37,266 bases of DNA, from the NCBI GenBank assembly GCA_022925895.1, contig JAKSYS010000621.1, positions 1 through 37,266 of the forward strand. Direction: 5' to 3'. The notes beneath the pieces were generated by a model. That model saw only the letters and a list, made by a program, of their open reading frames with translations, had not been told where the DNA came from and made no database searches. This document shows positions 28,601-37,266 of the stretch, in pieces. This DNA comes from Fragilaria crotonensis. Its lineage: Eukaryota > Bacillariophyta > Fragilariophyceae > Fragilariales > Fragilariaceae. Each line of letters opens with the position of its first letter. Within the stretch, counting starts at the first letter, position 1. The position numbers and the translations under genes were made by a program.

Positions 28601-29195
28601 CGGTGATTAAAGCGTAGCACGTTTCTCCATTCAAGCCCACCAAGTTATGATGCCGCTTCTTGTCGCTGCTCTTTTGGACCATAAAACCAAAGTCAATCGA
28701 TATACCTTGATTACAGATCGTGGATCGCATGATCGTGGCGTTCCCAGAAGGTTGCTTTCGGAGCTTTGCGGCGAGACAAATTGGGCATTCTTCGAGCGCA
28801 TTGGGAAGCGCAAACTCTGGCATCCCTTTTACGAAACGGTGCATGGTAGACAGACGACGAAAGTTGAGATGTCCCAATCGCTGATGCCACAACATGCGAA
28901 GCGCCGATCGAGAGAGGGAGCGAACAAGATAATTGCTGGTGATCAGCGTATCTTCGTTGGATTCGCCTTCAGTTTGGGAGGTATCAGGTCCCTCTTTGAC
29001 TGGCTCACGTTTGGTCAGTGGTGGGGAACCAACGACATTACATATAACATCTGGTGGGTCGAACAATGTGTTCGTTGTCGGGCCCGAAGTTGCCATTGTT
29101 TCCTGCGGTGACGATAAGATGATTGATTCATCCTCGGCAATCGCCCCGCACCCATGTTGTTCTGGCCCTTTATTGTCAGTGGGTAAACCTGACAA
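25674..29195 (-). CDS. pol: Copia Pol: integrase, PDZ-like insertion, reverse transcriptase, RNase H
   Basis: 1,173 residues without a stop. Integrase has an HHCC zinc finger (WHQRLGHLNFRRL then ECPICLAAK) and acidic residues in ISIDFGFM, VRMDGGGEL and NQNGPGERPHQ. Between integrase and RT, at about 27605-27815, is a PDZ-like stretch (RAYVSGIVPHTSAGRI, then GAFVVSINDTPIFT). RT shows motif A (LKVDATNAYAN) and the catalytic box RQVDD (26781-26792), with Gln where most copia RTs have Tyr. RNase H acidic residues are in GYVDAAHATD, STEAEFLAA, LYEDNAAAI and NSADSLTK. The frame opens upstream of its first ATG and is joined to the protease frame by a single missing base near 29200. The stop at 25674 lies 57 bp before the PPT. 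Confidence 0.9.
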   Translation of the reverse strand: MSGLPTDNKGPEQHGCGAIAEDESIILSSPQETMATSGPTTNTLFDPPDVICNVVGSPPLTKREPVKEGPDTSQTEGESNEDTLITSNYLVRSLSRSALRMLWHQRLGHLNFRRLSTMHRFVKGMPEFALPNALEECPICLAAKLRKQPSGNATIMRSTICNQGISIDFGFMVQKSSDKKRHHNLVGLNGETCYALITDHFSGRLYGRAFASKAPPIEWINSWLANNSPGCTNKYVRMDGGGELGKSRDVHQTFSNFGYTVELTGPDSSNQNGPGERPHQTIGDALRSMLSGANLRPTFWPYAFYHYLRLYNFVPHGTRISSPYEMCGSELPNLSKLRTFGCRVHVRPTSARYGKLVSNSRLGIFLGYSRSLKILYYYDVESAIVKTATHARFDEGMNDIADKPPPNVQLLRQLNGDGSIAPDLLDLSPLDLSISDDPFDRLDVLSPEIRCDHPTLGFEVSECHIRKRAYVSGIVPHTSAGRIKNARRKYIGAFVVSINDTPIFTSESAVSALKMVAASDDTSFRIVFAPDRYIPVANRRQDNPIHLSVDQLRVINSILSGPTNSLKDVDQSSSDGCSPLVMRSLNTTSYGTPEEQALGSFTRRRLMRLTNWDQWQEGEFKQLDSMAKQDMYGSPCLPPKDAIILRQHWNYSIKADGTRKARNCCDGSPRAAPQLKLANTYSSCIEQPCMRLFFALCAHEGFIGLKVDATNAYANSPPPDQPTFVYIDDQYADWYMARHGVAVSRDMVLPVQHALQGHPESGALWERFVNRVIARHGFKSTTHERSLYQGVYKGHRMLICRQVDDMAIGCVDPEVIRDLVRTICLEDGIDLRDEGVLDSFNGVDVEQTDRYIKVSCETYIDKLLTHYGWSASGSRDTDTKPIEPISSSTIQQLFADYETSPMDGTPEHAALETVAGFSYRSVLGALIYAYVVARPDIGYAVTTLARFSDRPAKIHYDALRRVARYLRMTKSWGLYYWRSKLLSSLPVGTFQPLPSDPMLPSFPEPSQPTLLAGYVDAAHATDLKTRRSITGIVFMFSGGPLAYKSKIQPTVSTSSTEAEFLAAVHAAKIAKYLRSILAELGYTQHEPTTLYEDNAAAILMINASRPTPRSRHIDIQHFAVQEWKANREIILAHIPGIMNSADSLTKSLGSTLHHRHVRRLMGHYGAPWKCQTV

Positions 29196-29200
29196 TGGGC

Positions 29201-29928
29201 CTACCGAAAATCCGGTTTCAAGTATTGATCACGACAAGTGTGGCACGATGCCCCGTTCGAGACCACCGGTGGTGGTTCGTGACACGCTTGACATGTCATA
29301 CCATCGGTGGGGTCAATGACCTGAGGAGTCGATGTGTTCGGAGCGTGGTCCGAACACAGGCGATGGACACGGGTCGGCCATGGGGGAATGGCAGCGAGGT
29401 GTTGCTCGTCATTTGGGAGAATCAGAGCTTCAGTAAAGGTAAGACCACCACGCTTGGAGATCGGTTGGATTGAAATGTAGACATCCTGACTGCGGCGGAG
29501 ACGATGAGGGAAATGAATGAATCCCGCCAAGTCCAAATGGCTCGATGTGTGATAGCTCGAGGTGTTAAGCTGTCGGGAAATCGCGGAATGCGAGATGATG
29601 ACACCGGGGATAGTGGGAGTGTGATATGTTCGCACAAAGACGAATGATGTGGCTCCCCCAGTCCCACGATTGTCGGTAGGCACACACAGAAAACCAACGC
29701 CGAGGGGACGATGAACATGATTGCCCGCGTCAAAAGGCAAACACTGGAATTATTGAGCGGCCGATACGCGAAGAGTAGGTTCTTGTCGTTCACGGTACAT
29801 GCCATCGACCCATTGTCAGCGTGTGCGTAGGTTGAAGCCGTAGGGACATTGTAGGTTGCAGCCAAACGACGTACGGACAAAGGGTCAAGGACGTCAGCGG
29901 AGTCGGACGGAGCGATGATGGACGCCAT
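29201..29928 (-). pseudogene. Copia protease region of Pol, split by a one-base frameshift
   Basis: ATG 29928 (MASIIAPSDSADVLD) begins a frame with the candidate protease site HADNGSMACTVND, followed by FAYRPLNNSSV. The frame then breaks at a run of four T on the minus strand (about 29731-29735). The continuation (FDAGNHVHRPLGVGFLCVP, then VRTYHTPTIPGVIISHSAIS and FPHRLRRSQDVY) lies in another frame to the stop at 29201. A missing T would account for the shift. A CxxC pair (CQACHE, CHTC) near the end may bind zinc. Gag and this first Pol frame share one reading frame, interrupted only by TAA at 29998-30000. Confidence 0.7.
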
Positions 29929-29997
29929 TGTCGTAGAGTTGATTCCCTCAACCCCAAGGATCTGGACGGAGTGGATCGACAAAGATGAAAAACAACC

Positions 29998-32121
29998 TTA
30001 AAAGTCATCGTTGGGGTCGTCATCGGAGATGTGGATCGCATGTTGGCGGTAGTCTTCGTCGCCTGTGTTATCCTCTTCAGTTTCCACAACTCCACTAGGG
30101 GACTCGTCAACGGACGGATCGCCGATGTGGAGACTTCGCATGGTACGCGGAGTGCTGTTTGCGGGGGAGACCAATCGGGTACGAGCATTGGCGGCATTGA
30201 GGCGGGTGCGAAAGTGCGAATGTGAGTTGGCCACTTGTGTGCGTAATGCAGGATGGCGTTGGGCGAGGGATTCGGCCACAATATAGTCAACAAATCGATT
30301 ACACTCCGTCAGAGTGTGTCCCGACATTTGGCAACCGAGGCAGACGGCACTCGATTGTTGGTTGTGGGCAATCGCATTGACGATAAGATCGACCTCTTCC
30401 TCAGGCAAGTAGGAACCGTCCAATTCCGTGGCATTGTTTGTAGCCTCTAATCGACGAATGACGGCAGTTGGAGCAGGGCGGGGATGGGTCGTCGCAAGCC
30501 GCGATCCTGGGGCTTCGCGTCCGATCTCATCAGCATATTCCACAAACGTCGTCGCGATCTGTGGTAATGCTAATTTAAACGGGAGCGTACCGCCCTTTCC
30601 AGAGAACTTGTCGCGTTCCACAAGGCGTCGGAAGTCACTGCGCCATTCTGCAGAGAGATTACGGACAGCGAGGTCGAGCGCTTCGGATTCCGTGTACGTT
30701 CGTGTAGCGAGACGCTCACGGGCAATGAATTCTTGAAGACGTCGGAGATAGAGGCTGAAAGTCTCGGAGCGCCGATGGCGAGGTATCTCATTCGCTGTGG
30801 AATAGACGGAGTGAAGGATCGGGTGATGCATGCGTAGGATATTATAAATTGCATTGTATCCAGCATTGGCCGTCGATCCTTCTACGGCTTCAAGTTCGCG
30901 CGAGTTTGAAGGGAATGTCTCCGGCTTGATGAGGAGACTGTAGAGGAGATGTCCCATGAACGACTTCTGATCCCGGACAGATTGTGGTAGTGAATTCCAC
31001 CATGATCCGTAGACATTATCCTCCTCGATGGACTCGTATGGTGGACACCACACTCCCCACTGTAGACAAGTTGACACAAGAAATTTGTACCAGTGTACAA
31101 AGGAATCATTCTTACTCGCATCGAACTTTGGAATGGTAACTTTACGAAAATCTTTGTACTTGACTTCAGAGAACTGAAATTGGGACATGTAATCTTGAAA
31201 AGTTTCCGCTCCAAAACTTACTTCATCGCTATACGGATGCGAACGTGTGGGTGTACGCATAAGAGGTGTACGCTCTGCGGTGTGATCAAAAAGAAGACCA
31301 CGACGCGTCGATGTAGCGTTTCCACTAGTGCGACCATCGAGAGGTTCGTATTCGCGACCGCGAGAAGTAGCATCAGTAGATCCAGTCATGTTGGGGCGTC
31401 GCTCAAGATTAATCGGGTTTCCTCGAAATGTCGGAGCAGCCGGATGTGGCATACTAGATGCTGAATCTTGGTAGTCAGCAGTACTTGTACCGGGGACTGG
31501 GCCGGGTGCAGTACTACGGAAAATCGACGTTTCCGGTGGCGATACCAAATCTATGATTGGATCCTCGATTCCGGGGGCAGATGTGGAATCATCCATCGTA
31601 GTACGGATCGGTTGTTGGAACACCGGGGAGATACCAGGTAGCTCGGAGACTTGATCAAGGAGTTCGGCCTCGGATACATTTGATGGTGGGCCGGTACGAA
31701 CGGGCACAGATGGTGTTGATGCTTGCGATGAAGTAGGCAGAGGTTTGTCTGGCGACTTGAAACGGATCAACAGTGGAATCTGAAGCGCCACGATAGGGAG
31801 GCCACGATTTGCGATGGCTTGGGTCGCGAGTCGTTGTAGCCCAGCGGCACGCAAAGATATGACAGTCCCATCCGTTCGGACATCGAAAATTCCAAAATTT
31901 GCATTTTGGAACTCGTCGAGCATTGCGTCGTTGATCCACATCGTATCCTCAAGGATCTGGAGAATCGATTTGCGAATAGCTTCGCGGTAGTTATCGTAGA
32001 GGGTAGATGTCACTAAATCATAGATTTCAGATAGCGGGACCTCTGCGGAAGGGCTGTCTTCTATGTCGAGATTGACGAGAAAACAGTCATTGAGCTGCAA
32101 AACCTCCCCGGCGCTTCCCAT
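29998..32121 (-). CDS. gag: Copia Gag of element 2 with CCHC zinc knuckle
   Basis: 707 residues from ATG 32121, uninterrupted. The N-terminal 140 residues are helical. A long Ser/Thr/Pro-rich linker follows (residues 140-300), then a capsid-like part beginning near FRKVTIPKFDASKNDSFVHW. The zinc knuckle CLGCQMSGHTLTEC (CX2CX4HX4C, residues 594-607) binds RNA. An acidic tail (ETEEDNTGDEDY) closes the protein. The stop TAA is followed in the same frame by GGT and an open path into Pol. Gag builds the particle that packages the element's RNA. The start is 238 bp inside the PBS. Confidence 0.88.
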   Translation of the reverse strand: MGSAGEVLQLNDCFLVNLDIEDSPSAEVPLSEIYDLVTSTLYDNYREAIRKSILQILEDTMWINDAMLDEFQNANFGIFDVRTDGTVISLRAAGLQRLATQAIANRGLPIVALQIPLLIRFKSPDKPLPTSSQASTPSVPVRTGPPSNVSEAELLDQVSELPGISPVFQQPIRTTMDDSTSAPGIEDPIIDLVSPPETSIFRSTAPGPVPGTSTADYQDSASSMPHPAAPTFRGNPINLERRPNMTGSTDATSRGREYEPLDGRTSGNATSTRRGLLFDHTAERTPLMRTPTRSHPYSDEVSFGAETFQDYMSQFQFSEVKYKDFRKVTIPKFDASKNDSFVHWYKFLVSTCLQWGVWCPPYESIEEDNVYGSWWNSLPQSVRDQKSFMGHLLYSLLIKPETFPSNSRELEAVEGSTANAGYNAIYNILRMHHPILHSVYSTANEIPRHRRSETFSLYLRRLQEFIARERLATRTYTESEALDLAVRNLSAEWRSDFRRLVERDKFSGKGGTLPFKLALPQIATTFVEYADEIGREAPGSRLATTHPRPAPTAVIRRLEATNNATELDGSYLPEEEVDLIVNAIAHNQQSSAVCLGCQMSGHTLTECNRFVDYIVAESLAQRHPALRTQVANSHSHFRTRLNAANARTRLVSPANSTPRTMRSLHIGDPSVDESPSGVVETEEDNTGDEDYRQHAIHISDDDPNDDF

Positions 32122-32360
32122 TTTTCGCGTAAAAATCCGATAGAGCTTTTCCAGCCGCTTTTGGTTTTTATGTCGAGGTTCGGTCAGGGTCTCGGCGTAG
32201 ACTTCTGTATGAGTTCCGCCGTATGTTCCGCAAGCGTAGCAAACGTATCACGTAAGAACACGGACTATGACCTCCGAAGTCGAGAAAACGTGTCGTTCGG
32301 GACTGAAGTTATTCGTCCACACGTTCTGTATCTAGCAATATCCCTAACCTTAGCAGAGAT

Positions 32361-32374
32361 TTGGGCTCATAACC
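32361..32374 (-). promoter_or_regulatory. Primer-binding site matching the initiator tRNA-Met anticodon arm
   Basis: Directly beside the 5' LTR the plus strand reads TTGGGCTCATAACC: a 5-base stem strand, the initiator-type anticodon loop CTCATAA (anticodon CAT) and two bases of the returning stem. The element's PBS would be the complement, GGTTATGAGCCCAA. Drosophila copia is known to prime from a 5' half-fragment of initiator tRNA-Met in the same way. Confidence 0.75.
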
Positions 32375-32824
32375 TGAGAATCCAAACCGTGATCAGCCGT
32401 CGGTTGTGCCGCGCTCGCTGGGGAGCGGTGTTATGCACAGGACGACGGCGAGGAGGGCGCGTTGTGAATGATGGGAGAAGCGTTCGTTCTTGAGGAGGCC
32501 AACGATGCACAGCGAGCCAGATGAGTTCGATAACGATGCGTTGTACGGTTTGGAAGCGGAGAAGCAAAGGGTATTCCTACCTCGTTACCCTTACGATCCT
32601 CAGAGACCGGCAAGAGTGCGATTGAGATGTAGAATAGTCGATGCTAATAAAGTTGTGAGCGGAGTCCGAGAGGTACTCCGCTGGTTAAACTATAATAGTA
32701 GTATGCATGCGTGAATTGTACGTGAGTCACAGGAAGGGAATAAGTGTGACTCGACCACGTACGGAGATGGATAAAGGTAGACTGTACGGATAGGCAGCGG
32801 TACAGTAGTCGATGTGCACGAACA
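32375..32824 (-). repeat. 5' LTR of copia element 2
   Basis: 450 bp, partner of 25157-25606, followed on the right by the target duplication ACCCA at 32825-32829. Confidence 0.93.
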
Positions 32825-32829
32825 ACCCA

Positions 32830-33339
32830 TTGTACGTTTTGTGCTTTTTACTTTGTAATTCGAAAGTACAAAGTACAAAAAGCTGTGTAGAACCCCCCGT
32901 AGGGTTTGCATGTTTGTTAAATCGTTCATTTTCAATTGAAAAAACTAAAATTGAGTGGGCTCTGGAATCCTCGTGGCGTCATCTATTCATACATTCGTAC
33001 AGTGGATTTTCATTCGGCATCGATGCTCTAGCGTGCGTCTCTTGGGATTCCGTGGCGCACCCATGGTCGTCTACTGACATCCTACGTGATTTTTGTACCA
33101 TATCACTGAATGCCACCAAATGCCACTTTTAGTGGAGTGATATGCCACTTTTAAGCTAAATGTGGCATAGGTTGGCATATGCCACTTTTTAGGCGGCCTG
33201 CCCTAAAGGGACACGATAAAACTTCTGTGCTTACGGTATGAATTGGGTACGGTACGCGAGTCACCGTACGACTGATCATGATGGGGGACTGATCGCAATG
33301 TATTATCCTTTTATATTGTAATCTTGTTTTCCTACCGTC
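32830..33339. other. Spacer with ATGCCAC repeats, no gene
   Basis: About 500 bp. At 33110-33190 the word ATGCCAC(TTTT) occurs four times on the plus strand and once inverted (TGTGGCAT). One copy forms the palindrome TGGCATATGCCA. At 32832-32881 an imperfect foldback of TTTGTGCTTTTTACTTTG with TACAAAGTACAAAAAGC is visible. No reading frame is convincing. Confidence 0.6.
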
Positions 33340-34070
33340 TTTCAATTACCCGCGATAAGGATGCCTGGACTTATGTCAGGCCGGCACAGAAACATCGTGA
33401 CGGTCGTGCCGCATTTCAGAATTTGTTTACCCATTTTCTTGGGCTCAACAATGTGGACAATATGGTGACTTTTGCGGAGGACAAACTCAAATCGACGGTG
33501 TACCACGGCGAACAATGCCGTTGGGATTTCGAAAGGTATGTTAACGTGCACAAGCAACAACACTCTGTGTTGGAAGGTCTTGTTGAACATGGATATGCAG
33601 GGATAGACCCCCGATCCAAGGTTCGATATTAGCTCGACGGTATGAAAACCGTCAAGTTTGATGCCGTAAAGACTCGGGTCGTGTCCGAGGAACGCCTACG
33701 CAACGATTTTGATTTGTGTCACGTTGTACCAGGACTACATTCAACGAACATTACAGTCAAAGACTGCCGCAAACACGGTCAACATCACCGAGTTGAAAAC
33801 TTGAAAGCGCAAGTTTGATCAGGTCGAGGACAGGTACTACACAAACGAAGAGTATTCTGCCCTGACCCCAGATCAGAAGAAGGAACTTGCATCGAAGCGC
33901 ACAAAGCGTGGCCACAAACCTGGTGAAAAGGACAGCAAGGTGGTCAACAGCAAGGCAAAGTTGAAAACTACAAAGGACATCATCCACAATATCAAGAAAG
34001 TGGTCAATCATCAGGTTGCCCAGCTTGCTAGAGAGATGAGTACCTGGTAAGAAAAATGTCAGTTCTACCG
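33340..34070 (+). pseudogene. Copia-type gag fragment (same family as element 1)
   Basis: 33345-33632 encodes DAWTYVRPAQKHRDGR, LNNVDNMVTFAEDKLKSTVY and YAGIDPRSKVRY. These align residue by residue with the second half of Gag in copia element 1 (SCWTYVKPAQKTRDGR and onward). After TAG at 33630 the homology goes on in shifting frames (FDAVKTR, DQKKELASKR) to about 34060, with several indels. The N-terminal half of Gag and any 5' LTR are absent, so this is a truncated, decayed piece. It is followed within about 100 bp by Ty3/gypsy pol in the same orientation. Confidence 0.75.
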
Positions 34071-34140
34071 ACCAAAATGTCTTGATGACGCAGGAGTAGT
34101 TTAACGCTATCCTTGAGCGTCTTCCCCGCAACCCAAAGTC

Positions 34141-36790
34141 TGGCAAGCGTAAGGTCCGCGACTTTACACCCAAGAATTTGGATGCAGAAATCGTGGAAAT
34201 GTTCAGTCCAAAGACTACAATTAGCACAGTAGAGACTAAAGAAGATAGTGACAAAAGTTCCATCTACTTTGGTTTATTTTCTAGTGAGATATTGCCATCC
34301 AAAGATGGCCACGGCAGTAAAAAGAAAAAAGAAAATCACAAAACCACCAAAGTTGTGGGCAAAGTGATGGGAACAGGCAAACCCGGCATCATTTGCATTT
34401 TACTAGACACTGGAGCATCTGCAACAATTATACTTAAGGATGCAATTCGGGGCTTAACTGGACCGGTATACAAAACATCCCATACACAATGGAATAAATA
34501 CCCAATACGCAGTAAAGGATGCCAATATATATGCATTAAACCATGGTACTGTACACAAATGTCTACAGTACCGTGTATGAGATAATGTCGAATTTTGCGT
34601 TTAATGCAAATAGGGTATAGAGCCTACACAATGGCACACTATGGGTGGTCAGTTCGTAACTAAACTCCAACGAGAAATTAAACTCAAATAACCTGAGTTT
34701 AGTCTGTCAAAGATAGTTCAATGGGTGTGTCAGGAGGACACAAACACCCTTCGTAGAAACGCACAGTATGACATGATCATTGGTGCAGATTTACTATCAG
34801 AATTAGGTATCAAAATTAATTTCAATACAAAACGGATAGTATGGGAAGTCGTAGAAATTCCCATGAAAGAAAAACATGTAATATCCGATCTACAGAATGC
34901 TACGGCTATCTACTACCACAGTATCAAACCTACAATACTCAAGGAAGCAGAAGCAAGGCAAAAACGTATACTGGATGCAGACTCTAGTGCGTTAGATCTT
35001 GAAGACTATGCACACATGGAAATGCATCTAAGTAATGATCAAAAAGAACAACTCATACGTTCGTTACGGAAATATCCTAAGTTGTTTTGAGGGGGACTGG
35101 GCGTACTTAATGTACCTCCCGCACAGCACCTTGAACTACGGCCCTTAAAAAAGATGAGAAGTTGTATCACGCTCATCCGTTTCCAATACCAAAGTGTTCA
35201 AGGAAACAACAAAGAAGGAAATAAAACGCCTATGTGACATAGGAGTATTAACGAAGTGCAATGACTCCAAATGGGCGGCACCAACGTCCAGTGATTACCA
35301 ACTGGGAGCGGTCATAATGCAAGATGACCGTCCGTTAGCTTTCTACAGCAGGAAACTTAACAGTGCTCAAAAATGTTATACAACTGGCAAGCAAGAACTG
35401 TTATCCATAGTAGGAACACTTGAGAAATTCAAATATATACTATTAGGTCAAAAACTGATAGTACATACTGATCACTAGAATCACCTATATCAGAAAATGT
35501 CCACCGATTGTATTCTACAATGGAGACTCCTAATTGAAGAGTTTGGACCTACCTTTCTACATATTAAAGGAGAGAAGAACGTCATTGCTGACACCTTATC
35601 ACAATTGGATGCAAACTTCAATGAGAAGTTGCCCACAGAGCCTACGAATGATAGTATGCTTATGTCTTCATGACAAAGGCGGACATTAAGGAAACCAACT
35701 TTCCGTTAAGTCCAACACAAATCGCTAAATATCAGCGGTTAGAGAACAAACGAAGAAGTACAAAGACGAAGAGTCAGAACTTCAGTACCAAAACGATTGA
35801 GGGAGTTGAGGTCATTACATACCAAGGAAAAATATACATTCCTGTTCAACTTCAACAACGTGTAGTAGCCTGGTATCATGACTACCTACTAGCACACCCA
35901 GGCAAATCACGAACTGAAGCAACGATTTGTCAAACATGCACGTGGCCAAACTTTCGTAGTCACGTTGAGACATTCTGTAAGACATGTTGCACATGTCAAT
36001 CGTTTAAGAAACAACGGAGAAAGTATGGACACTTACCTCCTAAGGAAGCCGAAGAACTTCCTTGGTATCTGATTGGACCATACGTTGTATGTACTCCAAA
36101 GTCTACGCATACACTCCCTGCGTTAACTTTATTTGATCCCGTAACAGGATGGTTTGAAGTCATAGCAATACCAGATAAGAATGCACATACTGTCATGACA
36201 GCATTTAAAAATACGTGGTTAACAAGATACCCATGACCCCAATACATAGGGTATGATAACGGTTCCAAATTCAAAGCACAGTTTAAACAAATGTGCGAAA
36301 ATTATGGTATGAAAGAAAAACTGTCATCTAGTTACAATCCGCAATCCAACGGTATTGTTGAACAAGTTCATCAAGTACTTGGCAACGCACTTCGGACATT
36401 TGAACTCAAAAACAAGGAACTTGATACAAATGACTTGGGGACCATTCCTAAGTGCAGCTGCATGGGCGATACATAGTACAGTACATACTACGTTAGATGC
36501 TACACCTGGGCAATTAGTATTTGGACGCACTATGTTGTTGCCTATCCAATTAAAGACGGATTGGGCTAGGATACAACAACGTAAGCATGATATTATTAGT
36601 AATGCCAATAATAAAAAGGAAAATCGAAACGCATCAAACACGAGTACCGTGTTGGCGAAAAAGACCTATTGGAAAAACCAGGACTAATCTCCAAACTGTC
36701 TGCCCCATGTACGGGACCTTATCGGATTACTGAAACCTGTGCTAATGGTACAGTGTGCATTCAACGTGGTGTTGCTTGTCAATGAACGTG
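34141..36790 (+). pseudogene. Ty3/gypsy pol remnant: protease, deleted RT, RNase H, integrase
   Basis: Protease lies in 34178-34585 (ILLDTGASATIIL) and 34725-35090 (YDMIIGADLLSELGIKINF), the gypsy pattern. RT starts near 35194 (KEIKRLCDIGVLTKCNDSKWAAPT) and jumps at once to RNase H (SDYQLGAVIMQDDRPLAFY), so the whole palm with its YxDD box is missing. RNase H goes on through HTDH and stops to about 35630. Integrase (35670-36687) has an H/C zinc finger (WYHDYLLAHPG then CKTCCTCQ) and acidic residues in TLFDPVTGW, GYDNGSKF and NGIVEQVHQ. A TGA at 36234-36236 and a frameshift near 36440 break it. A GPYRI-type tail is readable at about 36715. Confidence 0.82.
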
Positions 36791-36849
36791 TCAACATACG
36801 TTGACTGACGCTATATAAATAATGCATATTGCACAATTTGGGAAGCGAG

Positions 36850-37256
36850 TGCGGTACACAGCACGTGCCCTTAGTGTAGAGCAATACAGTATACTATTAT
36901 TACTTGTATCCAGTGCTACAATACAATGGCCATGTATAGTACTTGGATATACCGGTAGACTAGTAATTGAACAGTACAGTGCAACAATACAACACTGATC
37001 CTGTACTACAGTACAACCGTACAACACTATGTGATATGTGATCATACAGTAGAATGAGAACTAGTTGACAACTCCTGGAGACTCAGTGAGTCTCCTAGAG
37101 AATAAAAAGAGAACAGTTCAATCCCATCAGGGATGGTGGGACTGCTCTCAATTGTTTTACCAACTAGTCTTATAACTTTTATAAAACTACAATTGTCACC
37201 CTTAAAACTAACTACAAATTACTCTAGTAAAAACTGATTACTTTGCGCGTAGGACA
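36850..37256 (+). repeat. LTR of the Ty3/gypsy-linked family (probable 3' LTR)
   Basis: About 407 bp from TGCGGTACAC to GTAGGACA (TG...CA), homologous in inverse orientation to the solo LTR at 20335-20723. A purine-rich TTTGGGAAGCGAG stands directly before it, as a PPT would. Only ten bases follow (GTCTGAGCTT), so no target duplication can be tested and a 5' LTR of a further element is not excluded. Confidence 0.7.
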
Positions 37257-37266
37257 GTCTGAGCTT

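Larger units (their letters stand above)
25157..32824 (-). mobile_element. Ty1/copia (CoDi-like) LTR retrotransposon, copia element 2, young and nearly complete
   Basis: 7,668 bp on the minus strand. The LTRs are 450 bp each (25157-25606 and 32375-32824), TG...CA, with only about three differences seen by eye. The 5-bp target duplication ACCCA is perfect (25152-25156 and 32825-32829). A PPT and a PBS sit directly against the LTRs. Gag and Pol cover almost the whole interior. Pol carries two frameshifts, both explainable as one missing base in a homopolymer. The high LTR identity indicates recent insertion. Confidence 0.93.

Noticed and set aside
36850-37256. 5' LTR of a further element continuing beyond the window
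   Set aside because: Possible, but the purine-rich tract just before it and the gypsy pol upstream in the same orientation make a 3' LTR the simpler reading. Only ten bases follow.

Overview
This window reads as transposon-rich nuclear DNA from a photosynthetic stramenopile, most likely a pennate diatom. That is an inference. It rests on two Ty1/copia elements whose Gag and Pol resemble the CoDi-type elements of diatoms, on a Crypton-type element with diatom/oomycete-like protein motifs, and on one secreted lysine-repeat protein that looks like a silaffin-type biosilica protein. No tRNA, rRNA, CRISPR or bacterial operon features were seen.

Layout. 1-1131: non-coding, with a strictly phased 21-bp repeat array. 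1168-3938: a pogo/Tc1-like DDE transposase in two overlapping frames. 4837-5320: degenerate tandem repeats of about 178 bp. 5745-7755: a broken Crypton-type element (tyrosine recombinase plus GCR1_C-like domain). 7962-13892: a GC-rich tyrosine-recombinase retrotransposon (Gag, RT, RNase H, tyrosine recombinase) with the diagnostic split direct repeat layout A1-internal-B1-A2-B2. 14314-21360: copia element 1 on the minus strand, with 165-bp LTRs, a chromodomain-like segment in Pol and a nested solo LTR at 20335-20723. 21365-25151: the only stretch that looks like host DNA, holding the silaffin-like gene at 22473-23264. 25157-32824: copia element 2 on the minus strand, with nearly identical 450-bp LTRs, a 5-bp target duplication (ACCCA) and a primer-binding site matching the initiator tRNA-Met anticodon arm. 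33340-37256: a copia-type gag fragment followed by a deleted Ty3/gypsy pol and a 3' LTR of the same family as the solo LTR.

How the parts relate. Almost everything is selfish DNA of five or more classes, layered by insertion. The Crypton element and the tyrosine-recombinase retrotransposon lie about 200 bp apart and use the same class of integration enzyme. The two copia elements share an organisation: Gag and Pol in one frame separated by one stop codon, an extra small domain between integrase and RT, and a PBS resembling an internal tRNA fragment. Copia element 2 appears young. The Crypton, the tyrosine-recombinase element and the gypsy copy are clearly dead. The silaffin-like gene is the best candidate for a selected cellular function.
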